Source: Azorinus chamasolen
Lineage: Eukaryota; Mollusca; Bivalvia; Cardiida; Solecurtidae
Length of the DNA: 64,000 nt
Reading direction: 5' to 3'
Assembly (NCBI GenBank): GCA_963576725.1
Contig: OY755252.1
Span: 24,492,155 to 24,556,154, forward strand
The notes under the pieces were generated by a model, which did no database searches, was not told the origin of the DNA, and saw only the letters and a program-made list of their open reading frames with translations. Of this stretch, positions 40,120 to 51,049 are shown one piece after another (the first letter of the stretch is position 1; each line of letters starts with the position of its first letter). Both the position numbers and the translations under genes were made by a program.

Positions 40120-41065
40120 CTACCACTCTTTATTGCTCACCTGACCATATATGGAAAACATTTATGCTAGGACGAGCAAGGACAAGAGGGTTATTATCGC
40201 CAAGTATTGCTCAAATAGCCATACGCACCTGGCCCTTTAATACTTACTTGGCAATATATATGGAAAACAGTTGTGCTAGGGTAAGCATTGCTTAGCAATT
40301 ACGAGAGGGTTATTACAACCCTTTATTTCTCACCTGGCCATATATGGAAAACATTTGTGCTATGGTAGGTAAGGACAAAAGGGGTATTATCGCCCTTAAT
40401 TACTCACCTGGTCAAATATGGAAAACAATTCTGATAGGGTAAACAAGGACAAGAGGGTTATAGTATCGCCCTTTATTACTCACCTGGCCATATATGGAAA
40501 ATATTTGTGCTATGGTAAGCATGGTCCAGAAGGTTATTATCGCCGTTTATTGCTCACCTGGTCATATATGGAAAACATTTGTGCTAGAGAAAGCAAGGAC
40601 AAGAGGGTTTTTATCGCCCTTTATTACTCACCTGGCCATATATGGAAATAATTTGTATTAGAGAAAGCTAGGACAAGAGGGTTATTATCGCCCTTTATTA
40701 CTCATCTGGCCATATATGGAAACATTTGTGCTAGGGTAAGTAAGGACAAGAGGGTTATTATCGCCCTTTATTACTCACCTGGCCATATATGGAAACATTT
40801 GTGCTAGGGTAAGTAAGGACAAGAGGGTTATTATCGCCCTTTATTACTCATCTGGCCATATATGGAAACATTTGTGCTAGGGTAAGTAAGGACAAGAGGG
40901 TTATTATCGCCCTTTATTACTCATCTGGCCTTATATGGAAACATTTGTGCTAGGGTAAGTAAGGACAAGAAGGTTATTATCGCCCTTTATTACTCACCTG
41001 GCCATACATTGAACACTAGTACTGTTCACGGAGCCGTGTATTTTTGCATTATGAAACCGATTTGA
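40120..41065 (+). repeat. About 75-bp repeat array, about 12 copies
   Basis: Unit: TATATGGAAAACATTTGTGC, TAGGGTAAGTAAGGACAAGA, GGGTTATTATCGCCCTTTAT, TACTCACCTGGCCA; 73-76 bp. The last five copies (40700-41000) are almost identical, earlier ones diverged. Ends ACTGTTCACGGAGCCGTG and ATGAAACCGATTTGAAGG, the complement of the head of the 17.1 kb array. Confidence 0.9.
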
Positions 41066-41423
41066 AGGAATTCGGCAGATGACTATCAAAATATATCTTT
41101 AGAAATGAAATGTGGTCTCTGAGATTAAGATTGTTGAACGTTTATCTATATAGCTACATGTGGAATACTGGATATGCCTATAGTGACCATGCGGGGTGTT
41201 TGTTGTATGAAAACAAGTTTACCATTTACCTCATTAAAAACCTTCTCACGTCTTTGCAACCAGAGTTCACCCAGACAAGACGGGCCCTATAGTCTATATC
41301 CCTATAGTCTACTCTGTTTGCTTACAGAATAATAATAAATATGCTTCTACAGTTTCTACCATGGCCAAGATTCCCTGTGCTCATACGCTAATGTATCAAT
41401 TCATGTAACTAATGTCCATGATA
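41066..41423. other. Intergenic sequence, little seen
   Basis: Contains a weak D-type remnant at 41255-41395 (CAACCAGAGTTCACCC, CTACTCTGTTTGCTTACAG, CTACAGTTTCTACCATGGCC). No gene. Confidence 0.4.
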
Positions 41424-41627
41424 CAGTATAACCTCTCTCAACCGGAATTCTAGTAGATAATAATTTAGATACTTTTAGGCAGGTGGTTGCTTAATGCAGG
41501 GTGAAAGTCATGCAGAAAGCTCCTCTAGGAGCTTTCTGCATGACTTTCACCCTGCATTAAGCTGCCACCTGTCTCCAAGACCGATATTCATACTAAATGT
41601 AACTGCCGGTTAAGAGAGGTTTTACTG
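41424..41627. mobile_element. P-type TA MITE, best-preserved copy
   Basis: CAGTATAACCTCTCTCAACC left, GGTTAAGAGAGGTTTTACTG right, TA flanks. Core is a perfect 68-bp palindrome: CTTAATGCAGGGTGAAAGTC, ATGCAGAAAGCTCCTCTAGG and complement. Confidence 0.93.
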
Positions 41628-41892
41628 TACCAGTATTTCCGAGATAAAGGGCTACATGATTCAATCAAGGACCATTTCCGTGCCATTAACTTGAAACTAG
41701 ATGTACATTTAATTGAACTTTACATTGCTACAAAAGGCTATGTTATTTCCGTTTGTTATGGGTTGTATCAATAATTAATCCCTTTAATGAAACATCCAAA
41801 CATGCTTATCATTTACAATGTGTTCACCTGTTCCATTCTTTTTTTATTTTAAAACAAAGATACGATTAATTTTAAAACAGACGTAACATATA

Positions 41893-42210
41893 CAGATGAC
41901 CTTTGATATCTCGAACTTCAATAAACTATACAAATTAGTTCGAGATAACAGAAATTCGAGTTGTCAAATTTCTAATCTGGACGATTTTTCAAGTTCACAG
42001 CTGAATGTAGTTCTAAAGTAATGCTGAAAGCTCCTGTAGATGTTTTCAGCATTACTTTAGACGAGCATTAGGTTGCCAAACGTCCATCTGGATATGCAAA
42101 GAGATAAAGGTTAGAGCAATTCTGTATAGTAAGTTTTGGAAGGACCAAAACTTCAGTCCAAGTCATCCTAAAGTCGAGTTATCCGAATTGGGGATATCAA
42201 AGTTCAACTG
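41893..42210. mobile_element. P-related TA MITE with divergent ends
   Basis: CAGATGACCTTTGATATCTC left, GGATATCAAAGTTCAACTG right, TA flanks. Core AAAGTAATGCTGAAAGCTCC is related to the P core. Confidence 0.75.
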
Positions 42211-42737
42211 TATTACGGCTATAGAATATGATCACGTATCATGTTACATGGCGGGTCAGCGAGACCGAGTTACCTTGGTCAGGCTAATACTTTGCTCTTC
42301 CACTCCGGCTCACAGCATTCAATGAGTGAACCAAATGGAACCTAGATAGAGTGACATTTTACTAGCAGGGATTTAATTATAATAACTTACCTTATAATAA
42401 AAATATAATTTACTCGAGAGCGTTCTATTATATTAGGATGAGCTTACATTATTTGTCTCATTCGTCATTGAAGTTCCCAGATATTTTCAGTATACATGTA
42501 TAAACATTAATGGTAAAATCACATGCTTTATCGCATTCTCTTTTATCGTGTTTTCTTATTAACCTTTTGTCCTTTCGTAAATTCATTCTTCTAGTCTGAT
42601 AAGGACCGATTAAAAGCGTGCTTATCCCATATAAGCGTTTTCATATATAACACGTACGGACAGGATATAAAAATTATAAATGGGCAAGTCTTTCTTAGGT
42701 GCTGTTTTAGAGTTCAAATGATAATATCAACGACTCA
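42211..42737. other. Intergenic sequence, no feature seen
   Basis: No coding signal, repeat or RNA gene recognised. Confidence 0.4.
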
Positions 42738-42862
42738 TTAACCCTTTCATTCATATAAACACCTTTAAACGCATCTGCAAACAGGATAGACACAGATCAG
42801 ACGGCTCCTACAGGAGCCGTTTGATCAGGATCTGATCTGTTTGCCAAAGGGATTATAATAAA
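42738..42862 (-). mobile_element. Family D MITE, truncated after the stem
   Basis: TTAACCCTTTCATTCATATA, stem around GACGGCTCCTACAGGAGCC with CACAGAT left and CCTGAT in the right arm sense. Confidence 0.78.
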
Positions 42863-43300
42863 ATTGATATACGGCCAGATATCTTCAGCTGATGCTTTAA
42901 ACTTAAATGTTATCCTCATGTACGTTAAAAAGATATCGAGTCGTAGGTCTCTTAATTTTAGTTAGGTTCGTGTATAATTCGCTGCCGTCAGACCGGGCCA
43001 ATATAAATATACCAAAATAATATTAATGACTAATTCATGTAGTTCATGTAGTTTCGAGGCCAGATGCATCTGTGTTGCATAAGCTTTGCAGCTTCTTCGG
43101 CCCATTTGCATTTGTTCTCTTCAGTTGAATTTTTATACACCGGTTCCAGTAATGTCCTTTATTGTTCACTTCACTTGCATGAATATCAGTTCTGTTCATT
43201 TAATATTTTAAAATATCTACACTGTCCGTTCACTACTAGTGAACATTGATTTTCACATTCGTTTCATATGTACACATACTACTCACAGTTCCATACAGTT

Positions 43301-43571
43301 CTATTCTGTTTTATTGTCTTTAATCACTGTCGACACTTCACTTATATGGGTAATAGCACTCGGCATCAAACTTATGAGCTTTATTAGTGGCCCCCAGTGC
43401 CCATTCAGCTTTGATTTAAATATATTCAGTGTGGGTGCCTGAATAACACTGTTAGGGAGAGAGTTCCAGAGGTATATTACCCTGTGGCTAAAAGTACCCT
43501 TTCTCTGTTCAGTTCTAGCCCTTGGCTTACCGAGTTTCATATCGTTACCCCTTGTTCTACTACCATCTTTT
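43301..43571 (-). pseudogene. CR1-like LINE ORF2, C-terminal piece
   Basis: Encodes KLGKPRARTEQRKGTFSH then RVIYLWNSLPNSVI and a short Lys/Phe tail, the usual end of CR1/Rex-type ORF2. One frameshift near 43575-43600 parts it from the RT frame. The 3'UTR probably runs down to about 43000; no clean tail was found. Confidence 0.8.
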
Positions 43572-43572
43572 A

Positions 43573-45738
43573 CTAATAGCAGGGTGGCAGAAGTTTAAAT
43601 GCCTGAATTACATCTGCTCTGTCCCTCCTGTACTCCAGGGTCGGAATGCCGAGTTGTTTTAACCTCTCACTGTAGCTTAAACCTCTCATACTTATGAGCA
43701 TTCTAGTGGCTCTTCTCTGAACATTTTCAAGAGCAATAATATACTTTTTGTAATGTGGGGTCCATATTACTGATGCATATTCAAGATGCGGCCTTACTAG
43801 TGCCTTATACAAGTGGAGGAACACATCCTTAGAGACATATGTAAAAGTTTTAGCTATCAAACCTAGAATGCAGTTAGCTTTCTTTATTTTTGTGTAAATG
43901 TGATCATTGAATTTCAACTGGTTATCAAATAATACTCCTAGGTCTTTTTCTGAATTTACTCTTTCAATCCTATCCACTCTATTGTCATCAGTTTTCATGA
44001 AGAATTCACTGGCATATGTTTTACCTATGTGCATAGACTTACATTTCTTTGTATTGAAAATCATCTGCCATTTGTCTGACCAGTGACATGCATCAAATAA
44101 ACTATTTTGTAATTTTTCCTCATCATTACTGTTCTCATTTATCGAATACAGCTTTGTATCATCTGCAAACAATTTGATTGTGCAGTCCACTGCATCTGGT
44201 AGATCGTTAATGTAAATAAGAAACAATAGCGGACCCAATACGCTACCCTGGGGAACCCCACTAGTAACTCTTTGCCATGATGACTTCGAACCCCCAATGA
44301 TTACTCTCTGCCATCTACTATCAAGGAAGTCTTCCAACCACTTATAAATTTTCCCTTTTATTTCTATGCTCTTCACTTTTTCCAAGAGTCTTTTATGTGG
44401 TACTTTATCGAAGGCTGCTTTAAAATCTAAATATATTATATTAATGTCTTTATTCTCATCTATTGCTCTTGACCATTCCTCAATACACTCTAATAACTGG
44501 GTTACACAAGATCTATGTTTCCTAAAGCCATGTTGGTATATAGATAATAGATTATACCTTTCCAAAAAGTCCATTATTTCATTCCTTATGATCTTCTCTA
44601 GAATCCTACAGCATATTGAAGTAACACTTATCGGTCTATAATTTCCTACACTCTTTTTTTTACCTGCCTTAAATATTGTACTAACATTCGCCTTTTTCTA
44701 TTCGTTTGGGAGCTTACCTTCTTCAATTGATTTTGTAAATATCCTATACAAAGGTTTCACTATTGAATGTTTACTTTCGTATATGACCTTAGGATGGAAA
44801 CCATCTGGTCCTTGAGCTTTATTTGGATTTATTTGTTGTATCACTTTTAAAACTGTTTCTTCCGTTAGTATCAATTCGGACAGTTCCTTATCCGTTTTAT
44901 CCGCCACCTTCGGAACTATAGGGTTCTCATCTGTGAATATTGATACAAAATGCGTATTAAAGGCCTCCGCTATTGCCCCGTCTTCTTGTAATACTGCCCC
45001 ATTTATTTCTATTACATCAACTCCGGAGGGAGTCCTAGTTTTAGTTCTAACATATTTCCAGAATTGTTTTGGATTTCCCTTTATATTTTCAGCAATATTT
45101 TTTTCATATTTATATTTAGATTTCCTCAAATGAGAGCTTACTCTGTTTCTAGCTACTTTGTACTCATTATATGTCAGATGGTTTCTACAGTGCAAATATT
45201 TCACCCATTTCGAACGTTTATTTCTTATTGCCGACCTGGTTTCACTGTCCACATACGGGTTCTTATGCCCTACAGAGTTATTACTTAATGGTATATTTTG
45301 CTCTATAATAATGGAAAGTTGCTCTGCAAAGAACTCCCAAGCCATTTGAACCCCCATGTCGTCCAGTACATCCCATCTTATTTTCTGGATTTGATCAGAC
45401 AATGACTCATAGTCACCTCTATTATACTGATACTTAGGCGCAACATTTTTCCTGCAATTTGATTTGATTGTCAGTTCACATTCTAAAACAACATGGTCGC
45501 TTTTGCCTATCCCGGGTCTGTAAATGATTTCATCAACCATATTTTCTTCATTAGTAAAAAATAGATCCAATAATGATGGTTTATTACCTTCTCTAAACCT
45601 AGTGAATTCCTTAACATGTTGGTATAAGTACAGATCTTTCACTCCTTCTAAAAACTTAAATTCCATTTGGTCAGTTCCCTTTATGGTTGACCATAAATCC
45701 CAGTCAATATCTTTAAAGTTAAAATCCCCTACTATCAT
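43573..45738 (-). pseudogene. CR1-like LINE ORF2: endonuclease C-half, linker and reverse transcriptase
   Basis: One frame with a single stop (TAG, probably a former Trp codon) at about 44695-44697. Upstream part: IVGDFNFKDIDWDLW, SLLDLFFTNEE and GKSDHVVLECEL, the second half of the AP endonuclease with its catalytic Asp-Phe-Asn and Ser-Asp-His motifs. Linker: KQFWKYVRTKT and NKAQGPDGFHPKVI. RT: HGFRKHRSCVTQLL, DFKAAFDKVPH (catalytic Asp), GVPQGSVLGPLLFLIYIND, LFADDTKLY, KDLGVLFD, LEYASVIWTP. All RT catalytic residues are present. Only a handful of lesions separate this copy from an open ORF2, so it is a fairly young insertion. Confidence 0.9.
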
Positions 45739-46263
45739 TATCCCTTTAAGTGTTTAGATTCAACTGCTTCCCTAAGTAGCTGCAATAATTTTTCATTATT
45801 GACGTTATCGCTATTTGGACTTCTGTATATACATCCTATCAACATACTTTCATTTTCTGGTATTCTAATCTCAGTCCAGACCGATTCTTTGAAATGACAA
45901 TCAAAAACAGTAGCACTAGCTCTTATTTCTTTATTAACATATAGCGCAACCCCTCTTCCTTGGCTTTCTGCATTTTTATACATATTGACATTTCGAATCT
46001 TATACATTTCTTCCATATTACATGGGTTTCTATTATTTTTAGAAAATATTTCTGTGACTGCCAGAATATCCGGTTTCGTTTCCTCTGCTATTTTTTTCTA
46101 ATTCCAAGATTTTGTTACTGGTTAAGCAGTCAGCATTTGTATAAATTACCTTAATATTATCCTTACAATTCAGTGTTATACACCCATCCTGTATTACATT
46201 ACGTCTATCTTTGTTTTTAAAACCTTTACCCGTATTTACAACATTAAAACACTTACTGGTCAC
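45738..46263 (-). pseudogene. CR1-like LINE ORF2: endonuclease N-half
   Basis: VIYTNADCLTSNKILEL begins the endonuclease (Asn metal-ligand motif), then after a break in an A-rich run at about 46093-46100 the frame continues as SRNP-like to SQGRGVALYVNKEIRA, SVWTEIRI and IGCIYRSPNSDN. A second frameshift at about 45740 leads into the next piece. Overlaps the end of ORF1 by a few bases. Confidence 0.85.
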
Positions 46264-47404
46264 AGTTAGCGGTTACAGTCCCTATTTGGGGTCTCAGTTC
46301 ATTGCTACTTGACTCACCTGCTGAACAAGTGTTCACAGGAATACCCCCTATCACCGTCTGATCCTGTATTGAACTTGCTTCAAGCAATGTATTATTGTCA
46401 TATGGGTCCAACATTTCCTGGGACAAATGAGTAATCTCACCTATGTTCCCAGAACATTGAAGCAAGTTTGCATCACTTGTGGTTTCCAAGTTACATTTAT
46501 CTTGCTTTTCTTCTGTGACCCCTGGTACAACCTTGCTCTCCCTTCTTTTCTTTCGTACACTTCTTTGCTCTGCTGTCATGTCTCTTGCCATTATGACTCC
46601 CTTGTATAAGTTAGCCACTTTGTTTTTAATTTCTTTAGAATTTTCTAACAGGTACTTCCTTTGTTTGTGGTCTAGCAACACTATTTTAAGGGGTCTTACT
46701 TTGCCTTTCAACTTTTTCCCTAGCCTGTAATGCGTTAAAATCTGGAGAGTTTCTACACCAAGATCTGCTGCTATTGGACGGATTGCGTTTTCATCCTCCT
46801 GTTTATTTCTAAGACCTTCTTCATGTAGACTCTCTGGTAATTTGAACACCATTACATTCAACTCTCTCCTCCTTCTGTCATCCATTTCCTTACTTCTCTC
46901 ATCAACCACTGTTTTTATTCTATCGTCTATCCCGATCAGTATCTCTGATTTGGTCCTTGCCATTTTCTCATTAATACTACTTTCAGTTTCTATATCTATT
47001 TTATGAATTTTATCCTCTATTTCTTTAAATCGTGCCTCGTTATGACTATTCATTATAGTTAGTTTTCTATCGATATTATCTAAAGTCGGCATTGTTGTTC
47101 TGCACCATTTACACTGATACTGATAATCTGGGATATCGCCTGCCTGAAGTATGCTAAAGGCTGCCAGTGTCATCCCAGTGCATTTAACACAAAACTTCAT
47201 TGTACAGTTTCCACATACCACACTTCTTTCATTCAGTGGTTGATCACACTTCGCACAAATATTACCCAAATCAGGGCTTAAAATTCTTTTTCTCTTTGCC
47301 TCATATTCTGCACTCATGCCAAACAACCTTCTCTCAGCTCCCATTTGACCATTAGGTCTACACCTCATTGGCGTACTGTGGGTGAAATCACTTCCCGAAG
47401 CCAT
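46253..47404 (-). CDS. CR1-like LINE ORF1: zinc-finger, coiled-coil RNA-binding protein
   Basis: 383 residues, intact. Residues about 48-105 form a PHD/RING-like cysteine cluster: CAKCDQ, VVCGNCTMKFCVKCTGM and YQCKWC. Residues about 110-175 are a predicted coiled coil. Residues 180-290 (LNVMVFKLPE, then LGVETLQILTHYRLG, KVRPLKIVL) resemble the RRM-like domain found in LINE ORF1 proteins. A Lys/Arg-rich stretch (VRKKRRESK) follows and the tail is low in structure. Would bind LINE RNA. ATG is the first in frame; 46253 overlaps ORF2. Confidence 0.82.
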   Translation of the reverse strand: MASGSDFTHSTPMRCRPNGQMGAERRLFGMSAEYEAKRKRILSPDLGNICAKCDQPLNERSVVCGNCTMKFCVKCTGMTLAAFSILQAGDIPDYQYQCKWCRTTMPTLDNIDRKLTIMNSHNEARFKEIEDKIHKIDIETESSINEKMARTKSEILIGIDDRIKTVVDERSKEMDDRRRRELNVMVFKLPESLHEEGLRNKQEDENAIRPIAADLGVETLQILTHYRLGKKLKGKVRPLKIVLLDHKQRKYLLENSKEIKNKVANLYKGVIMARDMTAEQRSVRKKRRESKVVPGVTEEKQDKCNLETTSDANLLQCSGNIGEITHLSQEMLDPYDNNTLLEASSIQDQTVIGGIPVNTCSAGESSSNELRPQIGTVTANCDQ

Positions 47405-47796
47405 GTTCCTCCTTATTTTTTATTTTACCCTATCACAATTATATCATTTATTACCCGTATTAATAAATCTACACCTGTCTGTATTTTAAGGCAGTGGTAC
47501 ATCAGTTTGTCACGCACTGTTATGTTATGTACTTATCTTACCCTATTGGCTCAGCTTACTGTAATACACTATATGTCCTATACATTATTAAAAATTTACC
47601 TGCACCCCAACGATGTGTTCCTCCCTGTATCTCAAAAACCGTTTAATTTACAAAAGAAAACAGTGGTACAACAGTTTGTCACTCACTGTTACATTTACAT
47701 TTTATGTTTACATAACCCTCACTGTTGACTATAATTGTCATTAAATTAAATGAAATTTACTTGTCCTTATCTGCCCTAATCCGTTATTTATCTGAA
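47405..47796. other. Spacer between LINE ORF1 and the SGNH-like ORF
   Basis: AT-rich. A short direct repeat GTGGTACATCAGTTTGTCAC / GTGGTACAACAGTTTGTCAC (about 47488 and 47664) is the only structure seen; likely LINE 5'UTR. Confidence 0.4.
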
Positions 47797-48516
47797 TTAT
47801 TTAGTTACTGACTGCAGTATTTTAACCATCCATTTTTTAGCAACAACTCCTATTGGAAGCATGCCATCTTTTAATAGTATTGGGTTTAAACTAACTTTTG
47901 TCTGTGCTTTCCTTTTATTTCGCCTTCTATGTACAAAATCAATCGTGAACCTTGGCGATCTGTAACCTAATTCTATATTTGTCTGAGATATAGTTTCATT
48001 GAGATCGGCAATTTGTTTGTGCAATCCGTTGTCGTCAATTACTTCCCAGTCTACTGCCCCCTTACCCTTATTCCATTCCCTGGTAAAAACAGGTGGTGTC
48101 TCCAATATCCCCAAATCAATATCCCTTTCGTTACTGTGCAATGCTTTGAGTGTTTCTAAATATGGCTTAATGTTACTAATGAGGTCTTCACTGTTGCTAT
48201 ATCTCGGGTATATTAATTTATCAACTTTTTTTGTTACGTTACAGGTGAAGTGCCAAAAGAGGACTATTGTTTTCTTACCGTCCCTAATCCTATCAATAAT
48301 ATCCACCAAAATTTTTACCCCTGCTCTAGTATCTCTCCCACTGCAAGTCCACCACAATATTTCACCAGGCTTTCCTAATAACCCTTCACACTCTGCCTCT
48401 ATATATCTTCCCTTACTGTCGCTCAGAATAACAACCCTATCATATCTAGGCTCTAACTCCTTATCCAGTTCTTTTCTCAAGAACTCCTCTATCTCTTTTA
48501 TTTGCAGACAGTACAT
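47797..48516 (-). CDS. ORF with SGNH-hydrolase-like N-terminal motif, function unknown
   Basis: 239 codons, intact. After an acidic/basic N-terminus (KEIEEFLRKELDKE) comes YDRVVILSDSKGRYIEAE, which fits block I of SGNH/GDSL hydrolases (Gly-Asp-Ser replaced here by Ser-Asp-Ser). Further blocks are weak: WWTCSGRDTRAGV, TIVLFWHFTCNVT, LGILETPPVF, and a late FTIDFVH and LKDGMLP (a possible Asp-x-x-His region, LLKDGML, lacks His). C-terminus is basic. It lies 5' of LINE ORF1 and 3' of the tyrosine recombinase fragment, all on the minus strand, so it could belong to either element. Esterase-like domains are known in CR1 ORF1 proteins and hydrolase-like ORFs have been reported in some Ngaro elements. 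Hydrolase activity is not established. Confidence 0.55.
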   Translation of the reverse strand: MYCLQIKEIEEFLRKELDKELEPRYDRVVILSDSKGRYIEAECEGLLGKPGEILWWTCSGRDTRAGVKILVDIIDRIRDGKKTIVLFWHFTCNVTKKVDKLIYPRYSNSEDLISNIKPYLETLKALHSNERDIDLGILETPPVFTREWNKGKGAVDWEVIDDNGLHKQIADLNETISQTNIELGYRSPRFTIDFVHRRRNKRKAQTKVSLNPILLKDGMLPIGVVAKKWMVKILQSVTK

Positions 48517-49432
48517 GCAGTACAGGAGAGACAGAAGCTTATTACTTGATACTTATGTCTAATTTATTTATTTTTTTCTACATGTACAACTCTCTGAAAT
48601 TCTCCCTAGTATTTTATACAAACCCTATGAATGAACAAGAAAGAACAAAAAGTAAGGATCCCAGGACTGATCCCAGGACTGGAGAAGATGCTTACTGCAG
48701 GGTACGTCAGATCGACACTCCTGACAGCAGCTACCTTCTGGGACAGGCAATTTTACAACCCTCACATATTAATCCCGTTATTAGTCCACACTAAAAATTA
48801 ATAATGATTAAAACAGATTATTAGGAATATCCCCCCTTTTGCAAAAAATAGAGAATGACCGTAAATTGACTTCCGTACCTGAAAAAATGAACAATAACGA
48901 AGAACAGTCTTTTCCCTACCTTCTGCTGTCTGAAAATCAAAAAATCCTAAAAATAATTTAAAAAATTTACACTATCCTTATTACTCTTTTCCTAATGAAA
49001 TTCGAGTAGGTTTCTATAATTTATAGAACCAAAATTTGGTTAATTCCGGCTAACTGGTGATAGACACGATGCAAACTAAATTTAAATATAGTATATTTAA
49101 TACTAATCTCCTTTTAATACTCTCTCAATGTCTGTAGGACCTAGCAAACGGTTGCCTCTAGTTCTATCATTGATCCCTCTGCATTGCATTACATGTACTA
49201 CATTTAGCATTTAATGCCTCTTTTAGAATTTATCGCATGGTTATGATAGTATTTTTGTGTATGTTTTCCTTCAATAAATTTCATTCAAACATAAATCATT
49301 TATCTTCTCAATTCCAGTTTATAAAACAGAAAACAACCTGAAATATGGGAGTCGGAGCTGACAAGGTCACTTTACCTAATCGACAGGAAAAGAACGGGAA
49401 TTAAACTGATCATAGGACAGCTCTATATTGTT
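48517..49432. other. Spacer between the SGNH-like ORF and the recombinase
   Basis: AT-rich, one 14-bp direct repeat (CCCAGGACTGAT, 48660 and 48672). No coding motif recognised. Confidence 0.4.
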
Positions 49433-49925
49433 TCAGATACCAATAGTAAGCGAAACTGTCGCTCTGATTTCATCTGACTCGCGAACATATCTATCTTTTG
49501 CACAGTCAGATTTCCACCTTCCTTCGATCTGGAACACCTAATCTAGCAGTACTACTAGCTCCGCCTGATCTGAATGAATGCAAATTATACTGTTTGCTAT
49601 CATAACCCATAGCAGATAAATTATGTAATAAAATGTCTCTATACATAATACATGAGACATGATTACCTTTGATAAGAACGTGCTTTGCAAACTTCTTAGA
49701 ACATCTTATATTTCTAAACAAAAAATCATCTGAAAATTCGGGAATTTCAGCCAGAACTAGATAGTTTTCCAAATACATAACCGGACAAGTACATTTTCCC
49801 GTTCTGGCAATAATTACTTCACTACCCTTCTTAAACTGATCTGTTTTGAAACACATTAAGCTTGAGCAGCTGTCTATCTTGACTGAAACTTAAATTGTTT
49901 CTCCTGAGATCAGCTACTTCATCAT
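49433..49925 (-). pseudogene. Tyrosine recombinase, catalytic C-terminal part (DIRS/Ngaro-like)
   Basis: DEVADLRRNNLSF-like start just after the inserted F element, then CPVMYLENYL and YNLHSFRSGGASSTARLG, the H-x-x-R box typical of DIRS and Ngaro recombinases. A one-base frameshift at about 49520 parts it from the last segment (RWKSDCAKDRYV), where the nucleophilic Tyr codon lies at 49487-49489 and the frame ends at 49433. All catalytic residues can be seen, but not in one frame. Confidence 0.85.
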
Positions 49926-50102
49926 GGTCCATGCTTATAAAGCTTTTAGTTGAGTCTGAGATCGTTCTCAAGCTTTTGATTGGTCAGATTTGAGCCTCTG
50001 GCTCAAATCTGACCAATCAAAAGCTTGAGAACTCAAATCTGACCAATCAAACGCCTGAGAACTAAACTCAGACTCAACTAAAAGCTTTATAAGAATGGAC
50101 CC
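49926..50102. mobile_element. F-type palindromic MITE inserted in the recombinase
   Basis: GGTCCATGCTTATAAAGC left, GCTTTATAAGAATGGACC right; foldback centre GAGCCTCTGGCTC. It splits the recombinase between FAGFLR and the DEVADL segment. Confidence 0.88.
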
Positions 50103-50600
50103 AGATCTCAGAAATCCTGCAAAACTAATTAAACACTTAGTAATGAATCTTAAATCTACTAAGTTTGCCATGGGAAGGAACCAAAACGTTTGACAATACA
50201 TGTATTATTAATATCTACCCAAGAAAAAAATGCTTTTTCTGATTAGTCGGTTTAGAAACTGTGCGTATTAAACCATTCAAAACTGATTTCACCAGACTAG
50301 AAGTGTAAGGATCTGTATAACCAGCTATACTATGAGCCTATGACATGCTATAAACAATAGCATTTAATTTCGAAACAGAAGGAGACGACTCCTTTATGGA
50401 TGACAAATACAAGGACACATGAAAATCCGAAGCCGGCAAAGTACGGAACTCATATTTCTTACACCAACTACAAAACCCCTTAAAATAACAATCATAAGAC
50501 ATAAAAGTGTTGCTAGCTTTAGAATGTTTCACTAAATATTTTATATCCTGCTCGAAAGACTGTAAATCCTCAGGTAACACTTCCGAATCTATTTCTTGCC
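50103..50600 (-). pseudogene. Tyrosine recombinase, N-terminal part
   Basis: SFEQDIKYLVKHSKASNT, FKGFCSWCKKY and HVSLYLSSI form the SAM-like core-binding region; after stops and shifts, KCLISFAGFLR ends with the first catalytic Arg. The beginning of the protein (about 50600) is unclear. Confidence 0.75.
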
Positions 50601-50778
50601 AGCGTCCTGTTTTAAATGCATCTGTTAAATGTAAAAAATAAAGCGGAATAAAACAAATACTAATCTAAAAACAGCAAATTTGAGAATAATCTTTACTACA
50701 GCAATAAATCTCAATAAAATAACTAATCGTCACTTAATCCGTGTAAGTGACTTACAAGTCATTTACCATCTGTATATA

Positions 50779-50983
50779 CAGTGAAACCCCGCTAATGCGA
50801 CCACCAAAAAGGGGCATAATTCTGGGTGGCAGAGGCAGGTGGTAGCTTAATGCAGGACGAAAGTTATGCAGAAAGCTCCTATAGGAGCTTTCTGCATAAC
50901 TTTCGTCCTGCATTAAGCAACCACCTGCTTTAGACGACATCAGTGGCTGTTTATTAAGTGGTCGCATTAGCGGGGTTTCACTG
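50779..50983. mobile_element. P-type TA MITE, complete
   Basis: CAGTGAAACCCCGCTAATGC left, GCATTAGCGGGGTTTCACTG right, TA flanks, near-perfect core around AGAAAGCTCCTATAGGAGC. Confidence 0.93.
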
Positions 50984-51049
50984 TACTAGTAAAACAGTAG
51001 TAAATACATGTACACAAATACAAAATTGTACCCCCACCGTCCTACCAGG

